Assembly (NCBI RefSeq): GCF_014083985.1
Contig: NZ_CP046907.1
Span: 566,501 to 630,500 of the forward strand
DNA from: Streptomyces sp. SCUT-3
GTDB taxonomy: Bacteria > Actinomycetota > Actinomycetes > Streptomycetales > Streptomycetaceae
Direction of reading: 5' to 3'
Length of the DNA: 64,000 nt
Shown: positions 34,762 through 43,493 of the stretch, piece by piece
Position numbering within the stretch: position 1 is the stretch's first letter
How the letters are laid out: each line of letters starts with the position of its first letter
Made by a program: the position numbers and the translations under genes
The notes under the pieces: model-generated
What the model was told of the DNA's origin: nothing
Databases searched by the model: none
What the model saw: the letters and a program-made list of their open reading frames with translations, nothing else

Positions 34762-35250
34762 ATGGCGGTCGACGCGCTGGACGCGAGGATCCTTCGCCTG
34801 ATGCTGGAGCAGCCGCGCACCAGCGTGCGCGAGTACGCCCGGATCCTGGGCGTCGCCCGGGGCACGGTGCAGGCGCGGCTGGACCGCCTGGAGCGGGAGG
34901 GGGTGGTGACCGGTTTCGGGCCGCGGCTGTCGGCCGCGGCGCTGGGCCACCCGGTGCTGGCGTTCGTGCACATCGAGGTCACACAGGGGCACCTGGACGA
35001 CGTCGGGGACCGGCTGGCCGCCGTCCCGGAGATCGTCGAGGTGTTCTCCACCACCGGTGAGGGCGACCTGCTGACGCGGTGCGTGGCGCGGGACAACACC
35101 CACCTGGAGGACGTGGTGCAGAAGATCATCCGGATGCCCGGGGTGGTGCGCACCCGCACCGAGGTGGCGATGCGCGAGCGGGTGGCGCACCGAATGCTGC
35201 CCCTGGTGGAGTCGGTGGGCCGACAAGCCGCCCCCGGCCGGACCGGGTGA
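34762..35250 (+). CDS. Lrp/AsnC-family transcriptional regulator
   Basis: 162-residue regulator: HTH at residues 4-50 (LDARILRLMLEQPRTS, REYARILGVARGTVQARLDRL) and a C-terminal RAM domain (VLAFVHIEVTQGHLDD, VEVFSTTGEGDLLTRCVA). Lrp-type proteins sense amino acids or small aromatic ligands. It is divergent from the FUSC transporter with a 238-base gap, and probably regulates it. ATG at 34762 follows AGGAGG by about 10 bases. Confidence 0.93.
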   Translation: MAVDALDARILRLMLEQPRTSVREYARILGVARGTVQARLDRLEREGVVTGFGPRLSAAALGHPVLAFVHIEVTQGHLDDVGDRLAAVPEIVEVFSTTGEGDLLTRCVARDNTHLEDVVQKIIRMPGVVRTRTEVAMRERVAHRMLPLVESVGRQAAPGRTG

Positions 35251-35301
35251 CCGGACCGGGTGACCGGTCGTGGTTCCCGGGGCCACGGCCGGGAGGGAAC
35301 G

Positions 35302-36366
35302 TCAGCGGCGGGGGTCCACCAGGATCTTGACGGCCGTCTCGTTGTGGTGGATCAGGGTCTCGAAGCCTTCGGTGACGAGGTCGTCCAGGCCGATGGTCCT
35401 GGTGATGAACGGCGCCAGGTCGATGCGCCCCTCCTGCACGAGCTTGATGGTCTGCGGATGGGAGTTGACGTAGGCGATCGTGCCGCGCAGGTCGATCTCC
35501 TTGAGGACGAGCTTCTGCATGTCGAGCGAGGCGGGCTCGCCCCAGATGGAGATGACGGTGACGACACCGCCCGGCTTGACGGCGTCCAACAGCGTGTCGA
35601 GGACGACGTTGACGGACGTGGCCTCGAACGCGACGTCCGCGCCCCTGCCTCCGGTCAGACGCCTGACCTCTTCGGCGACGTCGGTGGCAGAGGGGTCGAT
35701 GGCATGGTCGGCGGCCTTGGCGTCCAGGGCCTTCTGCCGACGCAGCGGACTGAGCTCGGTGACCGCGACTTCGACTCCCGTCGCCTTGAGCACCGCACAG
35801 GTGAGCAGCCCGATGGGGCCGGCGCCGCCGACGAGGGCGAAGTCCCCCGCCTTCGCGCCCGAGCGCTGGAACGCGTGGTATCCCACCGACAGCGGCTCGA
35901 TGAGGGCCGCCTGGTCCAGCGGAAGGTCTCCGACCGGGTGGACCCACCGGCGCTCGACGACGATCTTCTCCGCGAGGCCGCCACCACGACCGCCCAGCCC
36001 GATGAAGTTCATGTCGGGCGAGAGGTGGTAGGCCGGATTGTTCGCGCTGGTGTCGACGTCGGGGTGCAGGATGTAGGGCTCGACGACGACGCGGTCACCC
36101 GGTTTCAGGCCCTCCACGCCGTCGCCCACCGCATACACGACGCCGGACATCTCGTGGCCGAGCGTCACGGGGGCGGACTCGCCCGAGACCGGGTGCGGAT
36201 GGCCGGCCGGCGGTACGAAGATCGGCCCGTCGAGGTACTCGTGCAGGTCGGTGCCGCAAATCCCGCAGTATGCGACGTCGATGCCCACCGTGCCCGGTCG
36301 GACAGCGGGCTCCGGGACGTCCTCGATACGGATGTCTCCGCGGTCGTAGTAGCGTGCAGCCTTCAC
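35302..36366 (-). CDS. zinc-dependent alcohol dehydrogenase, 2,3-butanediol dehydrogenase type
   Basis: 354-residue medium-chain dehydrogenase. Catalytic zinc ligands: C in YCGICGTDLHE and the GHEMSGVV glutamate/histidine pair; the Rossmann motif is VGGAGPIGLLT. The structural-zinc cysteine cluster is missing, replaced by ILHPDVDTSANNPAYHLS, as in some butanediol and sorbitol dehydrogenases. It interconverts acetoin and 2,3-butanediol or a related diol. GTG at 36366 has AAGGGGT about 8 bases upstream. Codon usage is a little less GC-biased than neighbours. Confidence 0.88.
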   Translation of the reverse strand: MKAARYYDRGDIRIEDVPEPAVRPGTVGIDVAYCGICGTDLHEYLDGPIFVPPAGHPHPVSGESAPVTLGHEMSGVVYAVGDGVEGLKPGDRVVVEPYILHPDVDTSANNPAYHLSPDMNFIGLGGRGGGLAEKIVVERRWVHPVGDLPLDQAALIEPLSVGYHAFQRSGAKAGDFALVGGAGPIGLLTCAVLKATGVEVAVTELSPLRRQKALDAKAADHAIDPSATDVAEEVRRLTGGRGADVAFEATSVNVVLDTLLDAVKPGGVVTVISIWGEPASLDMQKLVLKEIDLRGTIAYVNSHPQTIKLVQEGRIDLAPFITRTIGLDDLVTEGFETLIHHNETAVKILVDPRR

Positions 36367-36554
36367 TGTGCGTCGACCCCTTCGTCCGTTTTCCGCTCAC
36401 ACTTCGCCTTGAGTCCTGACACGGAGTGAGGTGTGCGCGTCCCGCGCAGCACATTCCCGCCACAGATAAACATTACGGTTCAATACGGCTGGGTGCGCGG
36501 CGACCGTGCTGGCCAACCGGCCTCCGGCGGTACGGCCCCCGGCAGCGGTCCCGG

Positions 36555-36977
36555 TCAGCCGAGGAAGGTGAGGCGGACCGAGCGGCGGGGGTTGTCCCGG
36601 TTGGTGTCCACCAGCACCACAGACTGCCAGGTGCCCAGTTCCAGGTGGCCGCCGACGACCGGAAGGGTGGCGTGCGGCGGCACCAGGGCGGGCAGGACGT
36701 GGTCCCTGCCGTGGCCGGGGCTGCCGTGGCGGTGCCGCCAGCGGTCGTCGGCGGGCAGCAGGTCGCGCAGGGCGGCCAGCAGGTCGTCGTCGCTGCCGGC
36801 CCCGGTCTCGATGACCGCGACGCCGGCCGTCGCGTGGGGCACGAAGACGTTGAGCAGCCCGTCCCTACCGGAGGCCACCTCCCGGAGGAATCCGGCGCAC
36901 TCGCGGGTGAGGTCGTGCACGACCTCCCGGGAGCCCGTGGTCACGTCGATGGTCCGGGTGCGGAACGTGTCAGCCAT
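36555..36977 (-). CDS. YjbQ/UPF0047 family protein
   Basis: 140-residue single-domain protein of the YjbQ family, which shows weak thiamine-phosphate synthase activity. Diagnostic blocks: LLNVFVPHATAGVAVIETG, the HGSPGHGRDHVLPAL loop with conserved His, and LGTWQSVVLVDTNRDN. The His and Glu residues probably bind a metal. ATG at 36977 is the family-like start; GTG at 36995 with GGGAG upstream is an alternative that adds six residues. Confidence 0.88.
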   Translation of the reverse strand: MADTFRTRTIDVTTGSREVVHDLTRECAGFLREVASGRDGLLNVFVPHATAGVAVIETGAGSDDDLLAALRDLLPADDRWRHRHGSPGHGRDHVLPALVPPHATLPVVGGHLELGTWQSVVLVDTNRDNPRRSVRLTFLG

Positions 36978-37087
36978 TTCCCCATCGTCGCGCACCGGGG
37001 CGCTCCCGCGGCACCCGTGGGGCGGCGGTCGGAGCCCCTGCTCCGGCCCGGGGGAAGCAACGGCCGGCGCCCCGGGTTGGTGGAAGC

Positions 37088-38205
37088 ATGAACGACTTCG
37101 GGGTGCGGCAGGTGGACGCGGTGGTGGTGGGCGCGGGGCAGGCGGGGCTGTCCGCCGCCCACTTCCTGCACAGGGCGGGCCTGGCGGCCGGCCGGGACTT
37201 CGTGGTCCTCGACCACGCGCCCCGGCCCGGCGGCGCCTGGCAGTTCCGCTGGCCGTCCCTGACCTGGGAGAAGGCGCACGGCGTGCACGACCTGCCGGGG
37301 ATGCGGCTGCACGGGGCGGACCCGGCGCTGCCGGCCTCGGAGGTGGTCTCGCGGTACTTCGCCGACTACGAGCGCGCCTTCGACCTGCGGGTGCACCGGC
37401 CGGTGGACGTGCGCCGCGTGCGCGAGGGGACGGGCGGACGCCTGCTGGTCGAGACAGACGCCGGCGTCTGGTCCGCCCGGGCGCTGGTCAACGCCACCGG
37501 GACCTGGGAGCGGCCCTTCGTGCCGCACTACCCGGGCCGGGAGCTGTTCGAGGGCCGTCAGCTGCACACCGCGGACTACCGCGGCCCGGAGGAGTTCGCC
37601 GGGGCGCGGGTCGTGGTGGTCGGCGGCGGCACCTCCGCCGTCCAGTTGCTGATCGAGATCGCGGACGTGGCCGCGGCCACCACCTGGGTGACCCGCCGCC
37701 CGCCGGTCTTCCGGGAGGAGGCCTTCGACGCCGAACTGGGGCGGGCGGCCGTGGCCCGGGTGGAGGAGCGGGTGCGGCGCGGACTGCCGCCGCAGAGCGT
37801 GGTGGGCGTCACGGGGCTGTACGCCACCGACGCCGTGCGGGCCGCGCGCGAGCGCGGGGTGCTGGAGCGCCTGCCGGTGTTCGACCGGATCACCGCCCGC
37901 GGGGTGGCCTGGGACGACGGGCGCGAGGTCGCGGCGGACGTGATCCTGTGGGCGACCGGGTTCCGCGCCTCGCTCGCCCACCTGGCGCCGTTGCGGCTGC
38001 GGGAGCCGGGGGGGGCGGCGTCCGGCTGGAGGGGACCCGCGCGGTGCGCGATCCGCGGGTGCACCTGGTCGGCTACGGCCCCTCCGCCAGCACGATCGGC
38101 GCCAACCGGGCCGGCCGTGCGGCGGTGCGGGAGGTCCTCGCCCTCCTGGCGGAGCAGCAGGAGGGGCCTCGCGTCCCCGGGGACCGGGCCCCCGCCCCGG
38201 CCTGA
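37088..38205 (+). pseudogene. flavin-containing monooxygenase-like NAD(P)/FAD protein, frameshifted
   Basis: FAD/NADPH-binding oxidoreductase of about 372 residues. FAD motif VVVGAGQAGLSAAHFL at residues 11-26, second Rossmann VVVVGGGTSAVQLL near residue 179, and ATGFRASLAHLAP near 296. The frame breaks in a run of eight G (38008-38015): adding one base (or deleting two) yields GGVRLEGTRAVRDPRVHLVG, then YGPSASTIGANRAGRAA, and a stop at 38205. As given, the protein would read into unrelated frame to 38557. ATG at 37088 follows GGTGG. Confidence 0.8.
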
Positions 38206-38313
38206 ACCACCGGCACGGCGCGGGCCGCAGGGAAGCCCGGGCCGCGGGGCGGCCCGGTGCACGGAGCGGCCCGGCCCGGGAAGCCCGGCCCGTGCGGTCC
38301 GGCCTGCCCGGCC

Positions 38314-39327
38314 TCAGTCCGCGGGGGTCCCGGTGGACTCGCGCACCACCAGTTCGGGCCGGAGGACGACCCGGCGGTGCTCGTGCTCCGCGGCCCCCTC
38401 CCCGGTCTCCTCGATCAGCAGTTCCGCGGCCAGCCTCCCCGTCCGGCGGGCGGGCCGGCGCACCGAGGTCAGGGGGACCGCCGCGGCCGCGGCGAAGTCG
38501 ATGTCGCCGCAGCCCACCAGCGCCACCTCGCCGGGCACCCCTACCCCGGCCCCGTAGAGCGCCTGCAGCACTCCCAGCGCCAGCAGGTCGTTGGCGCAGA
38601 AGACGGCGGTGGGGCGGGGCACGGCGCCCAGCAGGCGCGCCCCCGCGTCCCGGCCCGCCGCCGCGTCCTGGCGCGCCGCCTCCACCTTCCGCAGCGAGTC
38701 CGGGTCCAGGCCGGCCCCGGCCAGGGCGGCCCGGGCACCCGCGATGCGGTCCCGGCACTGCGCCAGGTGCGCGGGGGCGCCGACGTAGGCGATGTCGCGG
38801 TGGCCGAGGTCCACCAGGTGCCGCACGGCCAGGGCGCCGCCGGCCACGTCGTCGACCGAGACCGAGCAGCCCGGGGTGCCGGGGAGGGTTCGGTCCGCCG
38901 TCACGAAGGGGATGCCGTGCCGGCCGAACACCCCGAGGTTCCCTCCCTCCGGGTCCACCGGGGCCACCAGCACCCCGCGTACCCGCTGTTCGGCGAAGAG
39001 CGAGAGGTACTCGGCCTCCTCCGACGGGTCCCCCGCGCTGGTGCACAGCATCACGCCCAGCCCGGCCGCGCGCGCGGCCCGCTCCGCGCCGGCGGCCACG
39101 TCCACGTAGAACGGATTGGACATGTCCGGCACCAGCACGGCGACGATCCGGCTGCGTCCGGCCCTCAGCTGGCGGGCGGACTCGCTGCGCACGTAGCCGA
39201 GGCGCTCGATGACCGAGAGCACCCTGGCCCGGGTCTCCTCCGCGACCGCCTCCGGGCGGTTGATCACGTTGGAGACGGTGCCGACCGACACCCCGGCCTG
39301 CCGCGCGACGTCCTTGATGCCCACCAT
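38314..39327 (-). CDS. LacI-family transcriptional regulator
   Basis: 337-residue repressor. HTH and hinge: GIKDVARQAGVSVGTVSNVI followed by ARVLSVIERLGYVRSESARQLRAGRS; periplasmic-binding-protein core with VLVPDMSNPFYVDVAAGAE and VALVGCGDIDF. Ligand presumably a sugar; no transporter or sugar gene adjoins it. ATG at 39327 gives the canonical MVGIKDVA start. A palindrome at 39391-39402 is a candidate autoregulatory operator. Confidence 0.93.
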   Translation of the reverse strand: MVGIKDVARQAGVSVGTVSNVINRPEAVAEETRARVLSVIERLGYVRSESARQLRAGRSRIVAVLVPDMSNPFYVDVAAGAERAARAAGLGVMLCTSAGDPSEEAEYLSLFAEQRVRGVLVAPVDPEGGNLGVFGRHGIPFVTADRTLPGTPGCSVSVDDVAGGALAVRHLVDLGHRDIAYVGAPAHLAQCRDRIAGARAALAGAGLDPDSLRKVEAARQDAAAGRDAGARLLGAVPRPTAVFCANDLLALGVLQALYGAGVGVPGEVALVGCGDIDFAAAAAVPLTSVRRPARRTGRLAAELLIEETGEGAAEHEHRRVVLRPELVVRESTGTPAD

Positions 39328-39390
39328 GCGTGCCACGAGCCCCGCCCGTCCGTCGTCCGCGGCCCGCACCCGGCCGCCCCGGGCTCATAT

Positions 39391-39402
39391 TACTCGTGAG
39401 TA
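39391..39402. promoter_or_regulatory. palindrome upstream of the LacI-family gene
   Basis: TACTC-GT-GAGTA, 64 bases upstream of the regulator start. LacI-type proteins usually bind such short dyads near their own promoter. Confidence 0.4.
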
Positions 39403-39603
39403 GTCAGCGCTCCAGGCCCTTGTCCGCGGTTTCCGGGAGGGCCGCGCAGACCGCGACTCGCGGCGCGGCCCGGCCCACGGTCCGGTCGGCCGCGCCGCAG
39501 GCGCCGGCCCGCGAGACCTTCCGGCATCGCCCGCGTGCCGGTGGGGAGTTCGTCGCGCACGGGGCCGGGGAGGCCGGTGAGCGTGTGGGTGGCGAGCACG
39601 CTG

Positions 39604-39694
39604 CGCCCCTCCACCGCCCGGCCGTGCAGGGGGATCAGCAGCGTCTCCCGGACCGTGCCGAAGGCGGCCTCGTGCTCGGCCGTCGCAGCCTCCA
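39604..39694 (-). pseudogene. SAM-dependent methyltransferase N-terminal fragment
   Basis: The 30-codon frame starting MEAATAEHEAAFGTVRETLL and continuing IPLHGRAVEGR matches the N-terminus of LCMT/PPM1-type methyltransferases (GTVxETLLIPLxGRAxE). Family similarity then stops with no SAM motif, so it is a truncated relic. The rest of the 39403-39781 gap has no recognisable gene. Confidence 0.45.
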
Positions 39695-39781
39695 TCACCA
39701 CCACGGGGAAGACGCGCCGACGGGCGGGCAGGACCGGGCCGGACGGTGCCGTGGCTGCGACCACCGCCCGGCCCGGGGTTC

Positions 39782-40957
39782 TCACACGCCTGCCACCGCG
39801 GCGGCGTGGTGCTCGTACTCGCAGGCGTCGTCCATGCCGTACGTGTCCCATGCGGGGAAGGGATCGTCGCGCGGGACCGCCTCGCCGTCGGCCAGGAGAC
39901 ACCCGTCGAGTGCGGCCCGTAGTGCCGCGGCGTCCAGGCCGATGCCGATGAACACCAACTCCTGGCCCTGGACGGTGTTCGGCTCGTCGACGCCCGAGGG
40001 CTCGAACCGGGCCACCGAGCCGGCCTGGGACCACAGGCCCGTGATCCGGGGGCGGCCGGCCAGCCGGAAGAACCCCTTGGAGCGCAGGACCCGGCCGAAC
40101 GCACCGCTGTCGAGCCCCTCGGTCACGAACTCCCACAGCCGGGCCGGGTGGAAGGGCCGGTCGGCGCGGTAGACGGTCGAGGAGATGCCGTACTCCTCGG
40201 TCTCCGGGACGTGGTCGCCGTTGAGTTCCATCACCCAGCCGGGCGCCTGCTGGGCCCGCTCCAGATCGAACAGCCCCGTGCCCAGGACGTCCCTCGGATT
40301 CACCCGCCCGCGCGTGGCGCGGAGGAGGCGGGCTGCCGGATTCAGCCGCGTCAGCGCCGCCTCCAGCCGCGCCGCGTCCTGTTCGCCGACGAGATCGAGC
40401 TTGTTCAGCACGATGACGTCGGCGAACTCGATCTGGTCCATCAGCAGGTCGCTGACCGTGCGCTCGTCGTCCTCGTACTGGTCCAGGCCCCGTTCCGCGA
40501 GACCGTCTCCGCCGGCCAGCTCCGACAGGAAGTTCACCGCATCGACGACGGTGACCATCGTGTCCAGCCGGGCCAGGTCGCCCAGGGTCGCGCCGTCGTC
40601 CCGGGGAAAGGCGAACGTCGCGGCGACCGGCATCGGCTCCGAGATTCCGCTCGACTCGATCAGCAGGTGGTCGAACCGGCCCTCCCGGGCCAGCCGGTCC
40701 ACCTCCTCGAGCAGATCGTCCCGCAAGGTGCAGCAGATGCACCCGTTGGTCATCTCGACCAGGCGCTCCTCGGTGCGGGACAGCGCGGCCTCACCGCCCC
40801 GCACCAGGGCCGCGTCGATGTTGATCTCGCTCATGTCGTTGACGATCACCGCGACGCGCAAGCCCTCGCGGTTGCCCAGCACATGGTTGAGCAGGGTCGT
40901 CTTGCCCGCGCCGAGGAAACCCGACAGCACCGTCACCGGCAGACGTTTGTCGCCCAC
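39782..40957 (-). CDS. CobW/COG0523 zinc-metallochaperone GTPase
   Basis: 391-residue G3E-family GTPase that delivers zinc to client proteins when zinc is scarce. Walker [12 protein letters not shown] at 13-23, metal site C73-I74-C75-C76 (CxCC), Walker B-like [11 protein letters not shown], base-recognition NKLD, and the C-terminal CobW domain with [12 protein letters not shown]. The C-terminus has several His and acidic residues (YEHHAA). GTG at 40957 lies 6 bases after the L32 stop, so it is the second gene of a Zur-controlled operon. Confidence 0.93.
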   Translation of the reverse strand: MGDKRLPVTVLSGFLGAGKTTLLNHVLGNREGLRVAVIVNDMSEINIDAALVRGGEAALSRTEERLVEMTNGCICCTLRDDLLEEVDRLAREGRFDHLLIESSGISEPMPVAATFAFPRDDGATLGDLARLDTMVTVVDAVNFLSELAGGDGLAERGLDQYEDDERTVSDLLMDQIEFADVIVLNKLDLVGEQDAARLEAALTRLNPAARLLRATRGRVNPRDVLGTGLFDLERAQQAPGWVMELNGDHVPETEEYGISSTVYRADRPFHPARLWEFVTEGLDSGAFGRVLRSKGFFRLAGRPRITGLWSQAGSVARFEPSGVDEPNTVQGQELVFIGIGLDAAALRAALDGCLLADGEAVPRDDPFPAWDTYGMDDACEYEHHAAAVAGV

Positions 40958-40963
40958 GGCCGG

Positions 40964-41134
40964 TCAGCCCTCGGGCCGCAGCAGGCCACGCTCGTACGCC
41001 TTGACCAGTCGCTGGGGAACCATGCAGGAGGATCCGTCCACCGTGACCGGCACCAGCTGAGGCGTGCTCGCCTTCCACTGCGCTCGACGGTGACGGGTGT
41101 TGCTGCGGGACATCTTCCGCTTCGGGACAGCCAT
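40964..41134 (-). CDS. rpmF: ribosomal protein L32, zinc-free (C-) paralogue
   Basis: 56-residue L32. The N-terminus [20 protein letters not shown] is canonical, but the four-cysteine zinc ribbon of the ordinary protein is gone; only one Cys remains (GSSCMVP). Such C- paralogues replace zinc-binding L32 when zinc is low, freeing the metal. ATG at 41134 with GGAGTTCTC upstream. First gene of an operon with a CobW GTPase, behind a perfect Zur box. Confidence 0.95.
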   Translation of the reverse strand: MAVPKRKMSRSNTRHRRAQWKASTPQLVPVTVDGSSCMVPQRLVKAYERGLLRPEG

Positions 41135-41172
41135 GAGAACTCCAGGTCGACAAGGGGGCCGGGCCAGATTAC

Positions 41173-41189
41173 ATGGAAATGATTTCCAT
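41173..41189. promoter_or_regulatory. Zur box upstream of rpmF-cobW
   Basis: Perfect 17-bp palindrome ATGGAAAT-G-ATTTCCAT, 39 bases upstream of the L32 start. It matches the Streptomyces Zur consensus TGAAAATGATTTTCA core (TGxAAATGATTTxCA). Zinc-bound Zur would repress; loss of zinc would induce. Confidence 0.85.
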
Positions 41190-41506
41190 TGTCACGCGGC
41201 ACGGTGAGGACGGCGGGAAGCGCAGGCCCCCTCCCCGGGTTTCACGGAGCGAGGAGCGCGTCGACGAACCGCCGCCGCTCCCGCGGGTTGTCCCGGAACC
41301 ACTGGCCGAGCCGGTGGTCCGCCCCTTCGTGGACGACGCGGGTGAAGCGCGAGCGGACGGACAGTGCCCCGGCGACGGCCTCGGTGACCTCCGGGGGGAT
41401 CACCTCGTCGTGGCCGGGCACGGCGAGGACCGCGCGGGCGGTCAGACCGCGGTAGACCTCCAGGGCGGCGGAGTCGCGCCAGCTGCCCGGGGTGCGGATG
41501 ACCTCG

Positions 41507-42909
41507 TTGACTCCTCCTCCTCGTGACCGAGGAGGATTCCTGGCTCACTCCGCCCGACACCTAGCAGGTGGCAGGTCTTACAAGATCAGCGCCGGCCGGG
41601 GCGAGACCGGCCCGGACGAGCATCACGCGGGCGGAGTTCTTGTCCCTGGGCGAGACGGCTCCGCACGCGGTGCACGTGTACGTTCGCTCGGACAGCGGGA
41701 GTGCGTGCTTGGATCTCGCTCCGCACCGTGCGCAGTCCATGGTGGTGTGCGCGGGATGCACCAGACGGATGTCCCGGCCGTGCTTGCGGCCCATCTCCAC
41801 CAGCGCCGCCTTCGTCGCGCCGATCGCGGCGTCGGCCGCCTTCCGCGCCATCGTGGCCCTGGCGAGGAACTTCGGCCGGAAGTCCTCCACCGCGACCGCG
41901 TCATGGTCCCGGACGACGCGCTTGGCCCACTTGCGGGCGGTGTCCTGGCGCTGCCGCGCCACCTTCTTGTGCAGCCGCACGGCCCGGCGCCGCGCGGTCC
42001 GGTACCCGGCGGAGGCGGCCTGCCCGCGCACCGGGCGGCGCCGGGCCATCATCCGCTGATAGCGGGCCAGCTTGGCCGCCGCGGCCATGCCGTGCCCGGG
42101 GTGCGGCAGGTCGTGGGCGTCGGAGGTGGTGGTGGCGATCACCGCCACGCCCCAGTCGACGCCGAGCACCCGGCCGGTGGCGGGCAGCGGCTGCACCGCG
42201 GCGGCCACCACGAACGAGGCGTACCAGTGCCCCAGACCGTCCCGGTACACGCGTACGCTCGTCGGATCGGCAGGCAGGTCCCGGGACCACACCACGGTCA
42301 GCACGATCCCCCCGGCCAGATGCAACCGGCCGTCCCTGAGCCGGAAGCCCCGGACGGTGTAGTTCAAGGTCGGATCAGCTTCGCGCTTCTTCCTGTGCCG
42401 CGGCATCCCGGCCCTGCGCCGCACCGGCAACCCCGCCCGGATGTCCTTCAGGGCCTTGGCGCGGGAGGCGGCGAAGTCCCGCACCGTCTGCTGCTGCGGG
42501 ACGGAGGCGCCCCCGCGCAGCCAGGCCGTCGACCGCCGGGCCGCGGTCAGCATCCGGTCCAGCTGCGCCGGACCACATGTGGCCTTCTCGCCGGAGGCCC
42601 GGTTCAGGGCGTGGATCCTGCGGGAGACGGCCACGCACTCGTTCCACACCCACCGGCACCGCGCCCACTCGGCCTCCAGCCGGGCGAGCGCGGTCGACGA
42701 CACCCGCAACCGGTACGTGTACCGGGCGCACCCGGCCACACCGCCGACCGCCACCGCTGCTGTCGTCATGGCCGGAAACCTAGCCCCCTCCACCGACACC
42801 AGGAGAAAGCCCAGGTTGGAACAGATGCGCCCAGGGCTCCGCCGCTTCGCGGCTCCACGCCAAGGACCCATTCCTCCCCGGCCTGAAGGCCGGGGCATCC
42901 TGGGAGAAG
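41507..42909 (-). mobile_element. IS200/IS605-family tnpB-only element, copy 2
   Basis: 1403-base copy related to that at 21800 and inserted in a hydrolase gene. Minus-strand left end: CTTCTCCCAGG with perfect 8-bp hairpin (42876-42895, TGAA loop); right end: 9-bp hairpin (41515-41536) and terminal TCAA. The two copies differ at many scattered positions, so they are not recent duplicates. No tnpA and no target duplication. Confidence 0.88.
41561..42769 (-). CDS. tnpB: TnpB RNA-guided endonuclease / OrfB transposase-associated protein
   Basis: 402-residue TnpB, near-identical in layout to the copy at 21854. Catalytic RuvC residues D205 (GVDWGV), E295 (VEDFRP) and D376 (RDKNSAR) and both zinc Cys pairs (CARCG, CTACG) are intact. 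ATG at 42769 lies 7 bases after TAGGTT (minus strand, 42777-42782). Expected to process a guide RNA from the right end and cleave matching DNA next to its target motif. Confidence 0.93.
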   Translation of the reverse strand: MTTAAVAVGGVAGCARYTYRLRVSSTALARLEAEWARCRWVWNECVAVSRRIHALNRASGEKATCGPAQLDRMLTAARRSTAWLRGGASVPQQQTVRDFAASRAKALKDIRAGLPVRRRAGMPRHRKKREADPTLNYTVRGFRLRDGRLHLAGGIVLTVVWSRDLPADPTSVRVYRDGLGHWYASFVVAAAVQPLPATGRVLGVDWGVAVIATTTSDAHDLPHPGHGMAAAAKLARYQRMMARRRPVRGQAASAGYRTARRRAVRLHKKVARQRQDTARKWAKRVVRDHDAVAVEDFRPKFLARATMARKAADAAIGATKAALVEMGRKHGRDIRLVHPAHTTMDCARCGARSKHALPLSERTYTCTACGAVSPRDKNSARVMLVRAGLAPAGADLVRPATC

Positions 42910-43493
42910 ACAGTGAAGCCGTCGTGGAACCTCAGGGGCCAGGCCCGCCGCGCGTAGACCGCCGGGGCGCACAGCCCCACCGCGTCCACCCGGGGGCCGT
43001 AGTGGGCCGCGAGGTCGGCGACGGTCTGGCCGCTCATGCTGAAGCCGACCAGCAGCAGGCCGGCCCCGGCGGGCGCGTGGAGGTCGACGAGTGCGCGCGC
43101 CTGCTCGAACCGGCGCTGCAGGCTCAGGTCGCGCAGCAGTCCCGAACTGCCGCCGTGGCCGGAGAAGTCGAGGGCGAGCGCCCGCCGGCCCCGGGCCGCG
43201 AGATCGGCCATCAGGCCGGTCAGGCGCTCCTTGTCGCCGGTTCCCGCGCCGTGCAGCACGACCGCGGTGGACCGGGCCGCGTCCGGCGCGGCCGGCACCG
43301 CCTCCACGCAGCTCAGCCTCTCCCCGTCGCACTCGAGGACGAAGCGCCGCCACCCCGGCCGGTCCATGGGCCCACCTCCGCCCGCAGCGTATCCGTCCCC
43401 CACGGGATCGGCCCGCGGGAAGAGCGGGGCAGCGGTTCCCCAACACCGCTCCCGGCCAAGTTTGTTCGGAAAATTCGCGGTTAGGCGAACGGC

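Larger units (their letters stand above)
41242..43367 (-). pseudogene. alpha/beta hydrolase gene split by an IS element
   Basis: 5' part 42910-43367 (ATG at 43367, GGAGGTG upstream) encodes VVLHGAGTGDKERLTGLM, ALDFSGHGGSSG and the nucleophile elbow GFSMSG; 3' part 41242-41506 encodes the acid/base half (AVLAVPGHDEVIPPEV, VVHEGADHRLGQWF). Joining them across 41507-42909 gives a continuous frame reading FHDGFT-V-EVIRTPGSW, about 240 residues with a complete Ser-Asp-His triad. The insertion is therefore the only lesion. Function: serine hydrolase, substrate unknown. Confidence 0.88.

Noticed and set aside
36367-36554. Regulatory palindrome upstream of the butanediol dehydrogenase
   Set aside because: CACAC...GTGTG arms are imperfect and widely spaced; not strong enough to list.
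41507-42909. Target-site duplications of the IS elements
   Set aside because: No direct repeats flank either copy, as expected for IS200/IS605 single-strand transposition.
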